Part shown: positions 9,087 through 18,055 of the stretch, one piece after another
Layout of the letters: each line of letters starts with the position of its first letter
Position numbering within the stretch: the stretch's first letter is position 1
Assembly (NCBI RefSeq): GCF_900111025.1
Contig: NZ_FOFN01000001.1
Coordinates: 1,364,001-1,428,000, forward strand
Origin: Hyunsoonleella jejuensis
GTDB taxonomy: Bacteria; Bacteroidota; Bacteroidia; Flavobacteriales; Flavobacteriaceae
Reading direction: 5' to 3'
Length of the DNA stretch: 64,000 nucleotides
The notes under the pieces: generated by a model
Databases searched by the model: none
Seen by the model: the letters and a program-made list of their open reading frames with translations, nothing else
Told to the model about the DNA's origin: nothing
Program-made: the position numbers and the translations under genes

Positions 9087-9858
9087 TTTTAATTAAGTCG
9101 CAGTTAATCCAATCCACAAATAGCAAATTGAATTCCTTGTTGATTTTTAAAATTTCGCTTGTCGTCTTGTCGTTCCATTGTGAAATACACAGTTCAATTA
9201 CTTTTCCGTCATTAAAAGTTCCGAAATACGTTGTATTCTCTGTCTTTAGTCCAAATCCGTTTGAAAGGATTTCTCCGTTTATTATAACTTGTCCAATTGA
9301 ATTTGAATTCAAGGAATTTTGTAATTCATTAAAATCGATTGATAAGTTAGCCAACCCAATCGTTTTTCTTGTGTGGCAATTTTTGAACAACGTGTATTCT
9401 TCACTCTTTTTAGAGTGATTTGTCCAAATTTCTTTAATTGCCTTAAATTCTTCTTCTATTTTGGGAAGTGCGGTGGTAGTTAAAAATTCCTTTTGCCTGT
9501 AATCATCTTCATGAACGTTAATATCAAAGTCAGTTTCCTTTGTTTTTGGTTCGGTCTGTGGAAATTCATTGGATATGGTCGGTGTGGTGAACCAAATATC
9601 GTTCGGGTTCATTTTTTCCACTTTTCTCATTTTTAATGTTAAGCTCTTTGATTGAAGGAAATCTTTAGAGTGTGCAGGAATTGCTTCTTCAATCGACCAA
9701 TCTTCGTCATTTAAATGCATTGTCGTTTGAATTTCAAAAGTCTCAGGAAGTTGCTCAGGTGGCATTTCTGAAATTCCAATAACGTTTCCATTTGAAGAAT
9801 CAATGAATTGAACTTTTATCTTGTTGCTTTTCCCAAATATTTTGTCAAATAATCCCAT
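9079..9858 (-). CDS. Unknown protein coupled to KptA in the cassette
   Basis: The 259-residue protein begins MGLFDKIFGKSNKIKVQFID, has no signal peptide or membrane segment, and so should be cytoplasmic. An N-terminal beta-rich part (about 12-80: FEIQTTMHLNDEDWSIEEA) is followed by a charged linker and a C-terminal domain (about 125-259) with DDYRQKEF, NGEILSNGFG and FNLLFVDWINCDL. I recognise no family. It is first in the two-gene unit and overlaps kptA, so it is probably a functional partner, for example an RNA-binding or immunity-type factor, but nothing in the sequence proves that. Confidence 0.75.
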   Translation of the reverse strand: MGLFDKIFGKSNKIKVQFIDSSNGNVIGISEMPPEQLPETFEIQTTMHLNDEDWSIEEAIPAHSKDFLQSKSLTLKMRKVEKMNPNDIWFTTPTISNEFPQTEPKTKETDFDINVHEDDYRQKEFLTTTALPKIEEEFKAIKEIWTNHSKKSEEYTLFKNCHTRKTIGLANLSIDFNELQNSLNSNSIGQVIINGEILSNGFGLKTENTTYFGTFNDGKVIELCISQWNDKTTSEILKINKEFNLLFVDWINCDLIKND

Positions 9859-10096
9859 TTCGTTTTCGGGTCGTTTTTAATAGCAGGTAATGGATTGACG
9901 GATATGCGCCGTTATTTAATGGCTTATATCCGCCGTTAAACGAAGTTAGTTGAAATTTTTTACAAAGTCAAATATCAGTATCTTTAAAATAGCTGTTTCA
10001 ATAAGGTTGCAAAGTACTATTACAGCTATTGTATTTTGGTAAAGACTTAGTTTAAGCAAAACACCAATTCAAATCAGTAAAACCAAAATATTTCAT

Positions 10097-10104
10097 TATT
10101 TTTG
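10097..10104 (+). promoter_or_regulatory. Bacteroidota -7 promoter element for ffh
   Basis: TATTTTTG matches the TAnnTTTG consensus. The predicted start of transcription is about 54 nt before the ffh ATG. The rest of the interval 9945-10161 shows no gene. Confidence 0.6.
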
Positions 10105-10161
10105 CACCTCAAATTCAATAAAACTGGCAGGTTTTAAAATGCCAAAAGAATACTAAAAATT

Positions 10162-11490
10162 ATGTTCAATAATTTAAGCGATAAATTAGATAAAGCCTTA
10201 CATGTATTAAAAGGGCACGGAAGTATCACCGAAGTAAATGTTGCCGAAACCTTAAAAGAGGTAAGACGAGCTTTATTGGATGCCGACGTTAACTTTAAGA
10301 TAGCCAAACAATTTACCAATACCGTAAAAGAAAAAGCGCTAGGGCAAAACGTACTAACTACGTTACAGCCTGGGCAATTAATGGTGAAAATTGTTAAGGA
10401 CGAGCTTACCGAATTAATGGGTGGCGATGCCGAAGGCATTAATCTTTCCGGAACACCAAGTGTTGTTTTAATGTCCGGTTTGCAAGGGTCTGGTAAAACT
10501 ACCTTTTCTGGTAAACTCGCTAATTACTTAAAAAATAAAAAGACCAAAAAGCCTTTATTAGTGGCCTGTGATGTGTACCGTCCTGCTGCGATAGATCAGT
10601 TGCATGTTGTTGGAGACCAAATTGGTGTAGAGGTGTTCAGTGATAGGGGCAACAACAATCCTGTGGCCATTGCAGAAGCAGGTATTGCCCATGCAAAAGC
10701 CAATGGATTTAATGTAGTGATTATTGATACCGCTGGTCGTTTAGCCGTAGATGAGGCAATGATGACCGAAATCTCGAATATCCATAAAGCTATTCAACCT
10801 CAGGAAACCCTTTTTGTTGTAGATTCTATGACAGGGCAAGATGCTGTAAATACAGCCAAAGCCTTTAATGATATCTTGAATTTTGATGGTGTTATCCTTA
10901 CCAAATTAGATGGTGATACACGTGGTGGTGCAGCCATTTCTATAAAATCGGTAGTTAATAAACCTATCAAATTTATTGGTACAGGGGAGAAGATGGAAGC
11001 TATAGATGTGTTCTATCCATCTCGTATGGCAGATCGTATTTTGGGCATGGGTGATGTGGTGTCTCTTGTAGAACGCGCCCAAGAACAATTTGATGAGGAA
11101 GAAGCTCGTAAATTGCAAAAGAAAATTGCGAAGAATCAGTTTGGTTTTGATGATTTCTTGAAGCAAATTCAGCAAATAAAGAAAATGGGGAACATGAAGG
11201 ACCTTGTTGGAATGATTCCCGGTGCTGGAAAAATGATGAAAGATGTTGATATCGATGATGATGCTTTTAAAGGTATTGAAGCTATTATTCATTCCATGAC
11301 CCCTAAAGAACGTTCAAACCCATCGGTTTTAAATGCAAGTAGAAAGAAGCGGGTAGCTAAAGGTTCTGGAACATCAGTGCAAGAGGTGAATCAGCTATTA
11401 AAGCAATTCAACCAAATGAGCAAAATGATGAAGATGATGCAAGGTGGTGGTGGCAAAAAGATGATGCAGATGATGAAGAATATGCGTTAG
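10162..11490 (+). CDS. ffh: Signal recognition particle protein Ffh
   Basis: The 442-residue SRP54 GTPase has an N domain (1-85), a G domain with P-loop GLQGSGKTT (about 106-114), DVYRPAA, DTAGR and TKLDGDTRGG motifs, and a C-terminal M domain rich in methionine (MSKMMKMMQGG, MMQMMKNMR). It binds 4.5S RNA and hydrophobic signal sequences and delivers ribosomes to FtsY at the inner membrane. Length is normal. It is followed on the same strand by folD after 114 nt. Confidence 0.98.
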   Translation: MFNNLSDKLDKALHVLKGHGSITEVNVAETLKEVRRALLDADVNFKIAKQFTNTVKEKALGQNVLTTLQPGQLMVKIVKDELTELMGGDAEGINLSGTPSVVLMSGLQGSGKTTFSGKLANYLKNKKTKKPLLVACDVYRPAAIDQLHVVGDQIGVEVFSDRGNNNPVAIAEAGIAHAKANGFNVVIIDTAGRLAVDEAMMTEISNIHKAIQPQETLFVVDSMTGQDAVNTAKAFNDILNFDGVILTKLDGDTRGGAAISIKSVVNKPIKFIGTGEKMEAIDVFYPSRMADRILGMGDVVSLVERAQEQFDEEEARKLQKKIAKNQFGFDDFLKQIQQIKKMGNMKDLVGMIPGAGKMMKDVDIDDDAFKGIEAIIHSMTPKERSNPSVLNASRKKRVAKGSGTSVQEVNQLLKQFNQMSKMMKMMQGGGGKKMMQMMKNMR

Positions 11491-11604
11491 TTCAGTTGGC
11501 AGTTTCAGTCTCAGTTTTTAGTAAAATAAATAATAGATAAACTTTGCGCCTTTGCGTTTTACTAGAAAAAAGTATTCGTGAATTAGTGGCTAAAAAAATA
11601 AAGC

Positions 11605-12480
11605 ATGACAATTTTAGACGGTAAAAAAGTAAGTAACGACATAAAAAATGAAATTGCGGAACATGTGCAATCCATGGTCGCAAGAGGAGAAAAAGTACCG
11701 CACTTAGCTGCTATTTTAGTAGGTTCTGATGGTGCGAGTATGACCTATGTTGGTGCGAAAGTTAAAGCTTGCGAGCGTATTGGTTTTAAGTCTACACTTA
11801 TTGAAATGCCTGAGTATACGTCAGAAGAAGAACTTCTTGAAAAAATTCATCAACTAAATACTGACAATGATATAGATGGGTTTATCGTACAATTGCCATT
11901 ACCAGATCAAATAGATGAGCAAAAGGTGTTAATGGCTGTAGATCCGGATAAAGATGTTGACGGATTTCATCCTACAAACGTTGGTAGAATGGCTTTAGAT
12001 TTACCAACATTTTTACCTGCAACGCCTTATGGTATTATGGAGTTATTGGAGCGTTATCAAATAGAAACTTCTGGTAAAAATGTGGTGGTTATGGGGCGTA
12101 GTCATATCGTCGGTCGTCCAATGAGTATTTTAATGAGCCAGAAACGACCAGCAGGAGATGCTACGGTTACGGTAGTACACAGTCGTTCCAAGAATTTAAA
12201 GGAAATTACAAAAGCAGCAGATATTATTGTGGCCGCTATTGGTATCTCTGAGTTTTTAACTGGAGATATGGTGAAGGAAGATGTGGTAATTATAGATGTT
12301 GGGATTACGCGCGTACCAGACCAAACTAAAAAGAATGGCTATAGACTTGCAGGCGATGTACATTTTGAAAGCGTGAGTAAAAAGGCTAGTTATATAACCC
12401 CTGTTCCAGGTGGTGTTGGACCGATGACAATTGCGATGTTACTAAAAAACACGCTTCTAGCAAGAGAACGTCACGGATAG
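11605..12480 (+). CDS. folD: Methylenetetrahydrofolate dehydrogenase / methenyltetrahydrofolate cyclohydrolase FolD
   Basis: The 291-residue cytoplasmic enzyme interconverts 5,10-methylene-THF and 10-formyl-THF using NADP+. The substrate domain has [14 protein letters not shown] with the catalytic lysine, then [12 protein letters not shown] and [15 protein letters not shown]. The Rossmann domain has [17 protein letters not shown], and the C-terminus has [16 protein letters not shown]. The start ATG follows a leader with an ACTTTGCGCCTTTGCG run that loosely resembles a -7 element but has the wrong spacing. It converges with the VOC gene across 10 nt. Confidence 0.98.
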   Translation: MTILDGKKVSNDIKNEIAEHVQSMVARGEKVPHLAAILVGSDGASMTYVGAKVKACERIGFKSTLIEMPEYTSEEELLEKIHQLNTDNDIDGFIVQLPLPDQIDEQKVLMAVDPDKDVDGFHPTNVGRMALDLPTFLPATPYGIMELLERYQIETSGKNVVVMGRSHIVGRPMSILMSQKRPAGDATVTVVHSRSKNLKEITKAADIIVAAIGISEFLTGDMVKEDVVIIDVGITRVPDQTKKNGYRLAGDVHFESVSKKASYITPVPGGVGPMTIAMLLKNTLLARERHG

Positions 12481-12490
12481 GAGGACCAAG

Positions 12491-12916
12491 CTATTTGGCA
12501 AATAATTGAGATATGTCTTTGAATGCTTTAAACTCTAAAGCGTTTCCAGAAGGGTCGTAAAAAAACATGGTGGCCTGTTCGCCTACTAAACCTTCAAATC
12601 TTACGTAGGGTGCAATAACAAAGTTTATATTTTCTTTTTTCAAATGTTCAGCAAACGTATGAAATGTTTCCCAAGGCAAAACAACACCAAAATGTGGTAC
12701 GGGAACGTCTTTTCCATCAACAGGATTGGTGTGTAAGTTTTTAGTTTCTTCTTTTGGTTTATAATGAATAACCAACTGATGGCCAAAGAAATTAAAATCC
12801 ACCCAATGTTCGCTACTTCTTCCTTCTTCACAACCTAATGTGTCTCGGTAAAAGACTCTACATTCGTTGAGGTTATATACAGGAATGGCTAAATGAAAAG
12901 GTTGAACTTGTGTCAT
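12491..12916 (-). CDS. VOC-superfamily (glyoxalase/dioxygenase-like) protein
   Basis: The 141-residue protein has the paired beta-alpha-beta-beta-beta layout of the vicinal-oxygen-chelate fold: [19 protein letters not shown] at the start, HQLVIHYKP, then PHFGVVL and a C-terminal [15 protein letters not shown]. Metal-ligand candidates are the first-strand His, the His of VPHFG and the Glu of LEFKAF. The reaction is unknown. It is the last gene of the seven-gene minus-strand run, one base after rluF. Confidence 0.88.
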   Translation of the reverse strand: MTQVQPFHLAIPVYNLNECRVFYRDTLGCEEGRSSEHWVDFNFFGHQLVIHYKPKEETKNLHTNPVDGKDVPVPHFGVVLPWETFHTFAEHLKKENINFVIAPYVRFEGLVGEQATMFFYDPSGNALEFKAFKDISQLFAK

Positions 12917-12917
12917 G

Positions 12918-13682
12918 TTACTTAGTTTTACGCTTATTTTTATTTGATGTGAATGTCTTGGAAGAATTACTAATTAGTTTACTTAATTCATTAAACTCAT
13001 CTTTAGTTAACTCTCGGTATTCACCAACAGGCATATCTAGTTTTATGTTCATGATGCGTACGCGTTTCAAGGTTTGTACTTCATAATTTAAATAACTGCA
13101 CATGCGCCGAATTTGCCTATTTAAACCTTGGGTTAAAATAATTTTAAACTTGTAGGTATTTAATTTTTCAACCTTACATCTTTTAGTGGTTTGTTTCAGA
13201 TCTTCAAGATAAATACCACCAGACATGCGGTTGATAAAGGTTTGGGAAATAGGTTTGTCTACCGTTACTACATATTCTTTTTCATGATTGTTGCTGGCAC
13301 GGAGAATTTTGTTCACAATATCACCATCATCGGTTAAAAGGATTAAGCCTTCACTTGGTTTGTCCAATCTTCCAATAGGAAAGATGCGTTTCTGGTAGTT
13401 GATAAAATCTATGATATTATCTTTTTCAACCGAAGTGTCTGTTGTGCAAACTATACCTACAGGTTTATTAAAAGCTAAATAAACAAAAGCAGCTTTGGTA
13501 TTCTCAATGATCTTTCCATCAACTGCAACAACGTCATTTGGAGCTATTTTTGTTCCCATTTCTGGAACAACGCCGTTTATGGTCACTCTACCAGCATCAA
13601 TAAGTTTATCGGCTTCTCTTCTAGAGCAATAGCCAGCTTCACTCAAAAATTTATTAATTCGTTTTAATGGAATATCTGCCAT
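12918..13682 (-). CDS. rluF: RluF-like 23S rRNA pseudouridine synthase
   Basis: The 254-residue protein has an N-terminal S4 RNA-binding domain ([20 protein letters not shown], about 7-26), then an RsuA/RluF catalytic domain with [17 protein letters not shown], where Asp107 is the expected nucleophile, and [18 protein letters not shown] basic C-terminal tail follows (SNKNKRKTK). The RluF subgroup isomerises a uridine in 23S rRNA helix 74; RsuA/RluB/E are the alternatives, though the QIRRMC pattern favours RluF. It lies in an operon with tight spacing on both sides. Confidence 0.9.
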   Translation of the reverse strand: MADIPLKRINKFLSEAGYCSRREADKLIDAGRVTINGVVPEMGTKIAPNDVVAVDGKIIENTKAAFVYLAFNKPVGIVCTTDTSVEKDNIIDFINYQKRIFPIGRLDKPSEGLILLTDDGDIVNKILRASNNHEKEYVVTVDKPISQTFINRMSGGIYLEDLKQTTKRCKVEKLNTYKFKIILTQGLNRQIRRMCSYLNYEVQTLKRVRIMNIKLDMPVGEYRELTKDEFNELSKLISNSSKTFTSNKNKRKTK

Positions 13683-13700
13683 ATTTCAAAAATACATAAA

Positions 13701-14528
13701 CTAGTGATTTAAAAAGTCTAGAATATGCTTATAAATTTTATCAGATTTTAAACTGTGGCCATAACCTCTCGTTTCTATTAACTTTGCATTTGGAAACTTA
13801 TTTTTAATGTTTAATGCATCAGAAAAAGAAATAATTCTATCCTTTTTATCGTGTATAATAAGTGCATCAATATTTAAATTTGAAGTGAAATTTGAGGTTG
13901 AAAAATGTTCTGGCAAAAATTTGAATGTTTTTAAAATGTATGCTCTTATGCCCTTTTTAGTTTGGTTATTGAACCCCATTATGGTTTCGTAACCGTTTAG
14001 AATATTGCTAAAGGCATCAGGAGCTCCCAAAAGCACCAACTTGGTTATATTGGTGATATTATGATTGTGCATAGCAAAAACTGATGCCATACCACCAACA
14101 GAATGTCCAATTACAATTTTTGGTTTAAATTGGTTAGCAATTACATGAATACATTCTGAAAATAATATAGCGTTAAATTGTTTATTACCCGTGCCTCCGT
14201 GGGCAGGTGCGTCTAAGGCAACAATGTTGAATTGTTGTTTTTTTAAGGTTATTACCAAATCTTTCCATCTAAACGAATTACTTTCCCAACCATGGGCCAA
14301 TAAAACGGTGTCTCCGCTACCTTTCCATTGATATGCTGTTATATTGAAATTTTCGTATTGAAATTTCGTTTGTTCAGCAGTATTTAAAAATGGAGTTTCA
14401 TCAGGTTTTAGTTTTCCTTTTCTAGGTATAGAAAACAGTTGCATTGCAAGTTTACCAGCATAATTTGGAGTAAATACGGCTATAAAATTGATAAACGCTC
14501 CGATGAGTTTAGGGAGATACTTTGTCAT
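13701..14528 (-). CDS. Alpha/beta hydrolase
   Basis: The 275-residue protein has a first core strand with LLAHGWESNSFRW (oxyanion-hole HG), DAPAHGGTG, and the nucleophile elbow GHSVGGMAS. A C-terminal LIIHDKKDRIISFSDA segment carries the likely Asp, and RGYGHSLKSD carries the catalytic His. It is cytoplasmic or membrane-associated; the hydrophobic start (LIGAFINFIAVFTPNYAGKL) could anchor it. The substrate is not predictable. It sits 4 nt after the cupin gene. Confidence 0.9.
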   Translation of the reverse strand: MTKYLPKLIGAFINFIAVFTPNYAGKLAMQLFSIPRKGKLKPDETPFLNTAEQTKFQYENFNITAYQWKGSGDTVLLAHGWESNSFRWKDLVITLKKQQFNIVALDAPAHGGTGNKQFNAILFSECIHVIANQFKPKIVIGHSVGGMASVFAMHNHNITNITKLVLLGAPDAFSNILNGYETIMGFNNQTKKGIRAYILKTFKFLPEHFSTSNFTSNLNIDALIIHDKKDRIISFSDALNIKNKFPNAKLIETRGYGHSLKSDKIYKHILDFLNH

Positions 14529-14532
14529 TTTA

Positions 14533-14895
14533 CTACTCTCGGTTTACCAAATCCATAGAAAAAGCGGGGGTGCAAATGGCGATGTATTCGCAAACTTCGG
14601 TAAAAGGGTTGGAGTATTGCACGCGTGTGTTCCTATCAATCTTTATAGTTTGACCAGCTTCTAAAACGACTGTTTCATTCTCAATAATAAATTGTTTTTT
14701 ACCTTTGATGATAAAGGTGTATTCATCAAATTCGGGCGTTTGAAAGGGTTCGCTCCAACCTGCAGGAGCAACCATATGCGCAATACTTATTTCTGAATTT
14801 CCATCGGTTGCATTTCCAAAATGTTCTTTGATAATTTTTCCATCGTTAGTGGGAACTACAAATGGACTAGTTTGAATCGTAAATTTCTTTTTCAC
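14533..14895 (-). CDS. Small cupin-domain protein
   Basis: The 120-residue protein is a single cupin barrel: GWSEPFQTPEFDEYTFIIKG (first cupin motif, with Glu and nearby residues as metal ligands) and VVLEAGQTIKIDRNTRVQYSNP (second motif). The start is GTG, with only one base between it and the upstream YitT-like stop, so coupling is likely. Function is unknown; small cupins act as isomerases, dioxygenases or sensors. Confidence 0.85.
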   Translation of the reverse strand: MKKKFTIQTSPFVVPTNDGKIIKEHFGNATDGNSEISIAHMVAPAGWSEPFQTPEFDEYTFIIKGKKQFIIENETVVLEAGQTIKIDRNTRVQYSNPFTEVCEYIAICTPAFSMDLVNRE

Positions 14896-14896
14896 C

Positions 14897-15871
14897 TTAA
14901 TCTTTAAATGGTTTTTTCTTAATCATACCACCTTTAATCTCTTTAACAATACCCATAATTAAAAAGGCTTTTCGGTCTATTTTGTCAATTTCGGTTTTTA
15001 CTTTGGGTAATTCTAGACGGGTAATTACGGTATAAATAATATCTTTTTCAGCACTTTCACCTTCTTTCCCGTAACCTCCTTTTCCTTTGTAAACTGTACA
15101 GGCACGCCCTAATTGCTTAGTCAGCATTAATTTAATATCATCATGTTTTGCGGAAATAATAGTTAGGCCCACGTACTCTTCAACACCATCCACCACAAAG
15201 TCAACAGTTTTTGCGGCAGCCAAATAGGTTAAAATAGCATATAATGCTGTTTCTACAGAGAGGATATAAGCACCAAAGGAGAATATAACAATGTTGGTCA
15301 TTAATAATACATCACCTACAGTTACAGAAAGTTTTCTACTTAAAAAAATGGCCAATACTTCGGTGCCATCGATAACACTTCTACCCCTCATAGACATTCC
15401 TATACCTAAACCTAAAAAGAAGCCACCAAATATGGCTATAAGTAATTTATCTTCTGTTATTGTTGGGTAATCTACATAGTGAACTACAAACGCTAAAAAT
15501 GCAATAGCTCCAATACTTCTTAGGGCGAACTTTAAGCTTATAGTTTTTGATGCTAAAATTATGAATGGAATATTGACTAATATGAGTAGTACTCCTAGAT
15601 TGAGTGAGGTTGTATTTTCTAGCAAAAGCGAAATACCTGTAGCGCCACCATCAATAAAACTGTTAGGGAGTAAAAAACCTTTGAGCCCAAAACCGGCTGA
15701 AAATACACCAATAATAATAAAAAAATATTCACCTATGGTATGGGTAAGTTCTACTTGTAGCCTTTGAACTAAAGGCATTATTTCTTTTTTGGTTAAGGGT
15801 TTTTTAGGGTGTGTTTTTTTAAGCTTCTTGCGAGCAACATCAACCAGTATTTTTGCTATAAAAGGATTCAA
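14897..15871 (-). CDS. YitT-family membrane protein (DUF161 + DUF2179)
   Basis: The 324-residue inner-membrane protein has a basic N-terminus, about five or six hydrophobic segments between residues 45 and 220 (for example YFFIIIGVFSAGFGLKGFLL and LLIAIFGGFFLGLGIG), and the GGATGISLLL signature. A soluble C-terminal DUF2179-like domain follows (VGLTIISAKHDDIKLMLTKQ, DIIYTVITRLELPKVK). The start appears to be TTG at 15871, since the frame is closed by a stop shortly upstream and no earlier ATG exists. The family is common but its transported substrate is unknown. Confidence 0.88.
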   Translation of the reverse strand: MNPFIAKILVDVARKKLKKTHPKKPLTKKEIMPLVQRLQVELTHTIGEYFFIIIGVFSAGFGLKGFLLPNSFIDGGATGISLLLENTTSLNLGVLLILVNIPFIILASKTISLKFALRSIGAIAFLAFVVHYVDYPTITEDKLLIAIFGGFFLGLGIGMSMRGRSVIDGTEVLAIFLSRKLSVTVGDVLLMTNIVIFSFGAYILSVETALYAILTYLAAAKTVDFVVDGVEEYVGLTIISAKHDDIKLMLTKQLGRACTVYKGKGGYGKEGESAEKDIIYTVITRLELPKVKTEIDKIDRKAFLIMGIVKEIKGGMIKKKPFKD

Positions 15872-15875
15872 AATT

Positions 15876-16430
15876 TTAGTGCCAGTTTATAAAGAAATAT
15901 TTAATTTTTGCATTATCAGGAATATGGGTCGCTTCAATTTGCAGATCCATATCTAATCGTAAATTAGATGGTAATTCTTTTTTGTCGATTGTAAAGCTAG
16001 CGTTTATATTCCTTACAGTAACTACAATTGAGTTAATTAAATTATCAATTCTAGAGATTTTATAATTATCAGCGATATCCTTAAATGTGCTGAGCGTTGA
16101 TATATTTTTATCTGTTTTGAAACGTGGGTCAATGATTTGAACTGTCTCAATAACCGATGTTGAATCTAGAGCTTCAGCGGGTTCGAGTATCAAAAGTTGT
16201 TTTCCCGTGTTGTCCAAGATTTTAATAGTGTTCTTAGTACCGGAGAACTCGTCACCTCCTATAGGCTTTACGACAGAATCATTAGGAAAAATCAGTTGTA
16301 AATCTTTTACTTGTGTAGAATCTGTTAATAATCCAACGTGTTGTTTGGAAACTTCAAGTGGGTCTTGTGTTTTATTACAAGCCACAAAAAATAGTAATAC
16401 AATTGTTGTTAGGATTAGGGACTTTTTCAT
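15876..16430 (-). CDS. Small lipoprotein of unknown function
   Basis: The 184-residue protein has a lipoprotein signal (LILTTIVLLFFVAC, lipid Cys near 18). The mature part is rich in beta-strands and shows no family I recognise. It may lie in the periplasm or on the outer membrane. It sits 28 nt after the HerA-like ATPase gene and 4 nt before the YitT-like gene, inside the seven-gene operon. Confidence 0.75.
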   Translation of the reverse strand: MKKSLILTTIVLLFFVACNKTQDPLEVSKQHVGLLTDSTQVKDLQLIFPNDSVVKPIGGDEFSGTKNTIKILDNTGKQLLILEPAEALDSTSVIETVQIIDPRFKTDKNISTLSTFKDIADNYKISRIDNLINSIVVTVRNINASFTIDKKELPSNLRLDMDLQIEATHIPDNAKIKYFFINWH

Positions 16431-16458
16431 CGTTATTTTAATTAATTAAAACTTAGAA

Positions 16459-18003
16459 TTATTTACGCATTACTTTAGTAAGAATTCCAAATACGCTTCG
16501 TATAAATGTAGCGCTAGTAAGAACTTTTACCACCGGATTCATCCTAGTACTCTTGCGTCTAGACGTAGATGCTTTTCGTTTAGATTGTGCCTGTTTTATA
16601 GTTTCTTGCTCTTGTCTTGCTTTTTCCTTTGCTTCTTCCGCTTCGGCCTTTTTTATTTTTTCATTAAGCATTTCATAGGCGCTTTCCCTATCTACAGTCT
16701 CATTGTACTTTTTTGTTAATTTTGATTTAGAAAGCAGCGTAGCTAATTCTGTTTTAGTCAAAATATCCATTCTGCTCATTGGTGCTCTCATCATAGTAGC
16801 AGCAAGTGGTGTGGGGCGTCCTTTTTCGTCTAAGGCAGATACTAGAGCTTCCCCAATCCCCAAAGATGTTAATACTTTAGTAGTATCATAATATTCAGAA
16901 TCTGGATAGTTTTGTGCGGTAAGCTTAATTGCTTTTCTGTCTTTTGCAGTAAATGCTCTTAGTGCATGCTGTACTTTTAAACCTAATTGTCCTAAAACTT
17001 CTTCAGGAACATCGGTAGGGTTTTGGGTAACAAAATATAAACCAACACCTTTACTACGAATTAATTTTACAATACTTTCAATTTGATCTAAAAGTGCTTT
17101 TGAGGCCTCATTAAAAATTAAATGTGCCTCATCTATAAAAAGCACTAACTCTGGTCTTCCGCTGTCGCCTTGTTCGGGGAAAGTAGAATAAATTTCTGCA
17201 AGTAAGCTCAACATAAATGTTGAGAATAGCTTTGGCCTATCTTGAATGTCTGTAAGCCGGATAATATTGATATATCCCCTTCCGTCCTCATCAACTCTCA
17301 GTAAATCGTCAACATCGAAAGAGGTTTCGCCAAAGAATAAATCTGCACCTTGTTGCTCAAGTTCAATTATCTTTCGAAGAATAGCGCCTGTAGAAGCGGT
17401 AGAGATACGTCCATACGATTCTGTAAACTCCTGCTTTCCTTCTTGAGTGGCATACTGTAAAATTTTCTTGAAATCTTTTAAATCTAAAAGCGGTAGTTTA
17501 TTGTCATCGCAATATTTAAAAATTACAGCAACAATTCCTGATTGCGTTTCGGTTAAATCTAAAATACGCGATAATAATACTGGTCCAAATTCACTAACTG
17601 TAGCTCTTAATCGCACACCTTCTTGCTCCGAAAGCGTTAAAACTTCAATGGGAAACGATTTGGCTTCAAACGGCAAGCCTATTTTTTCATGGCGTTCATC
17701 AATTTTTGGATGACCAGGACTAGGTTGCGCCAACCCACTCAAATCTCCTTTAATATCCATTAATAACACTGGTATGCCTTTTTCACTAAGGTTTTCGGCC
17801 AGTACTTGCAGTGATTTAGTTTTTCCCGTACCTGTTGCTCCAGCAATTAAACCATGCCTGTTCATGGTTTTTAAGGGAATATTTACGTGTGCACCGGTAA
17901 CGGTTTCACCATCTAACATGGCAGCACCCAATGTTATAAAGTCACCTTTAAACGTATTGCTATCTGTAATAATTTTAGAAAATGCTTCAGTTCTACTCAT
18001 CAT
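16459..18003 (-). CDS. HerA-like ATPase, DUF853 (YjgR) family
   Basis: The protein of about 514 residues has Walker A GATGTGKTKS near 56-65, Walker B-like VLLMDIKGDLSGLAQ and a second Walker B FIDEAHLIF, with GLYFVTQNPTDVPEEVLGQL downstream. A basic C-terminal tail follows (SKRKASTSRRKSTRM). These match DUF853/YjgR proteins related to the HerA-FtsK translocases; cellular role is unknown. I place the start at the ATG at 18003, since the frame only extends one codon further to a TTG. A near-consensus -7 element (TATTTTTA) lies upstream. It is first in the seven-gene operon. Confidence 0.92.
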   Translation of the reverse strand: MMSRTEAFSKIITDSNTFKGDFITLGAAMLDGETVTGAHVNIPLKTMNRHGLIAGATGTGKTKSLQVLAENLSEKGIPVLLMDIKGDLSGLAQPSPGHPKIDERHEKIGLPFEAKSFPIEVLTLSEQEGVRLRATVSEFGPVLLSRILDLTETQSGIVAVIFKYCDDNKLPLLDLKDFKKILQYATQEGKQEFTESYGRISTASTGAILRKIIELEQQGADLFFGETSFDVDDLLRVDEDGRGYINIIRLTDIQDRPKLFSTFMLSLLAEIYSTFPEQGDSGRPELVLFIDEAHLIFNEASKALLDQIESIVKLIRSKGVGLYFVTQNPTDVPEEVLGQLGLKVQHALRAFTAKDRKAIKLTAQNYPDSEYYDTTKVLTSLGIGEALVSALDEKGRPTPLAATMMRAPMSRMDILTKTELATLLSKSKLTKKYNETVDRESAYEMLNEKIKKAEAEEAKEKARQEQETIKQAQSKRKASTSRRKSTRMNPVVKVLTSATFIRSVFGILTKVMRK

Positions 18004-18055
18004 CAAAATTTTGATAAAAATAGTGTAATTTTAATCAACTAGAAAATTCAAAATC

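Larger units (their letters stand above)
8399..9944. mobile_element. Putative two-gene mobile cassette bounded by 12-bp inverted repeats and palindromic flanks
   Basis: TTCGTTTAACGG at 8399-8410 is matched exactly on the opposite strand at 9933-9944. Next to each end is an imperfect palindrome: GCATATGGCTTGTGGCGG at 8414-8431 with CCGCCATAAGCTATATGC at 8504-8521, and CGGATAT at 9899-9905 with ATATCCG at 9926-9932. The inner edges also match in inverted orientation (TTACCTGCTGTT near 8526; TTACCTGCTATT on the minus strand near 9890). Two minus-strand genes (unknown, kptA) fill the interior and there is no transposase or integrase. The kptA stop codon lies inside the left inner repeat. I infer an acquired cassette moved in trans. 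Confidence 0.6.

Noticed and set aside
8399-9944. Integron cassette with attC sites
   Set aside because: GTTTAAC and GTTAAAC at the two outer ends resemble attC core sites, but neither flank has both cores in the expected order and no integron integrase is present; I kept only a generic cassette call.
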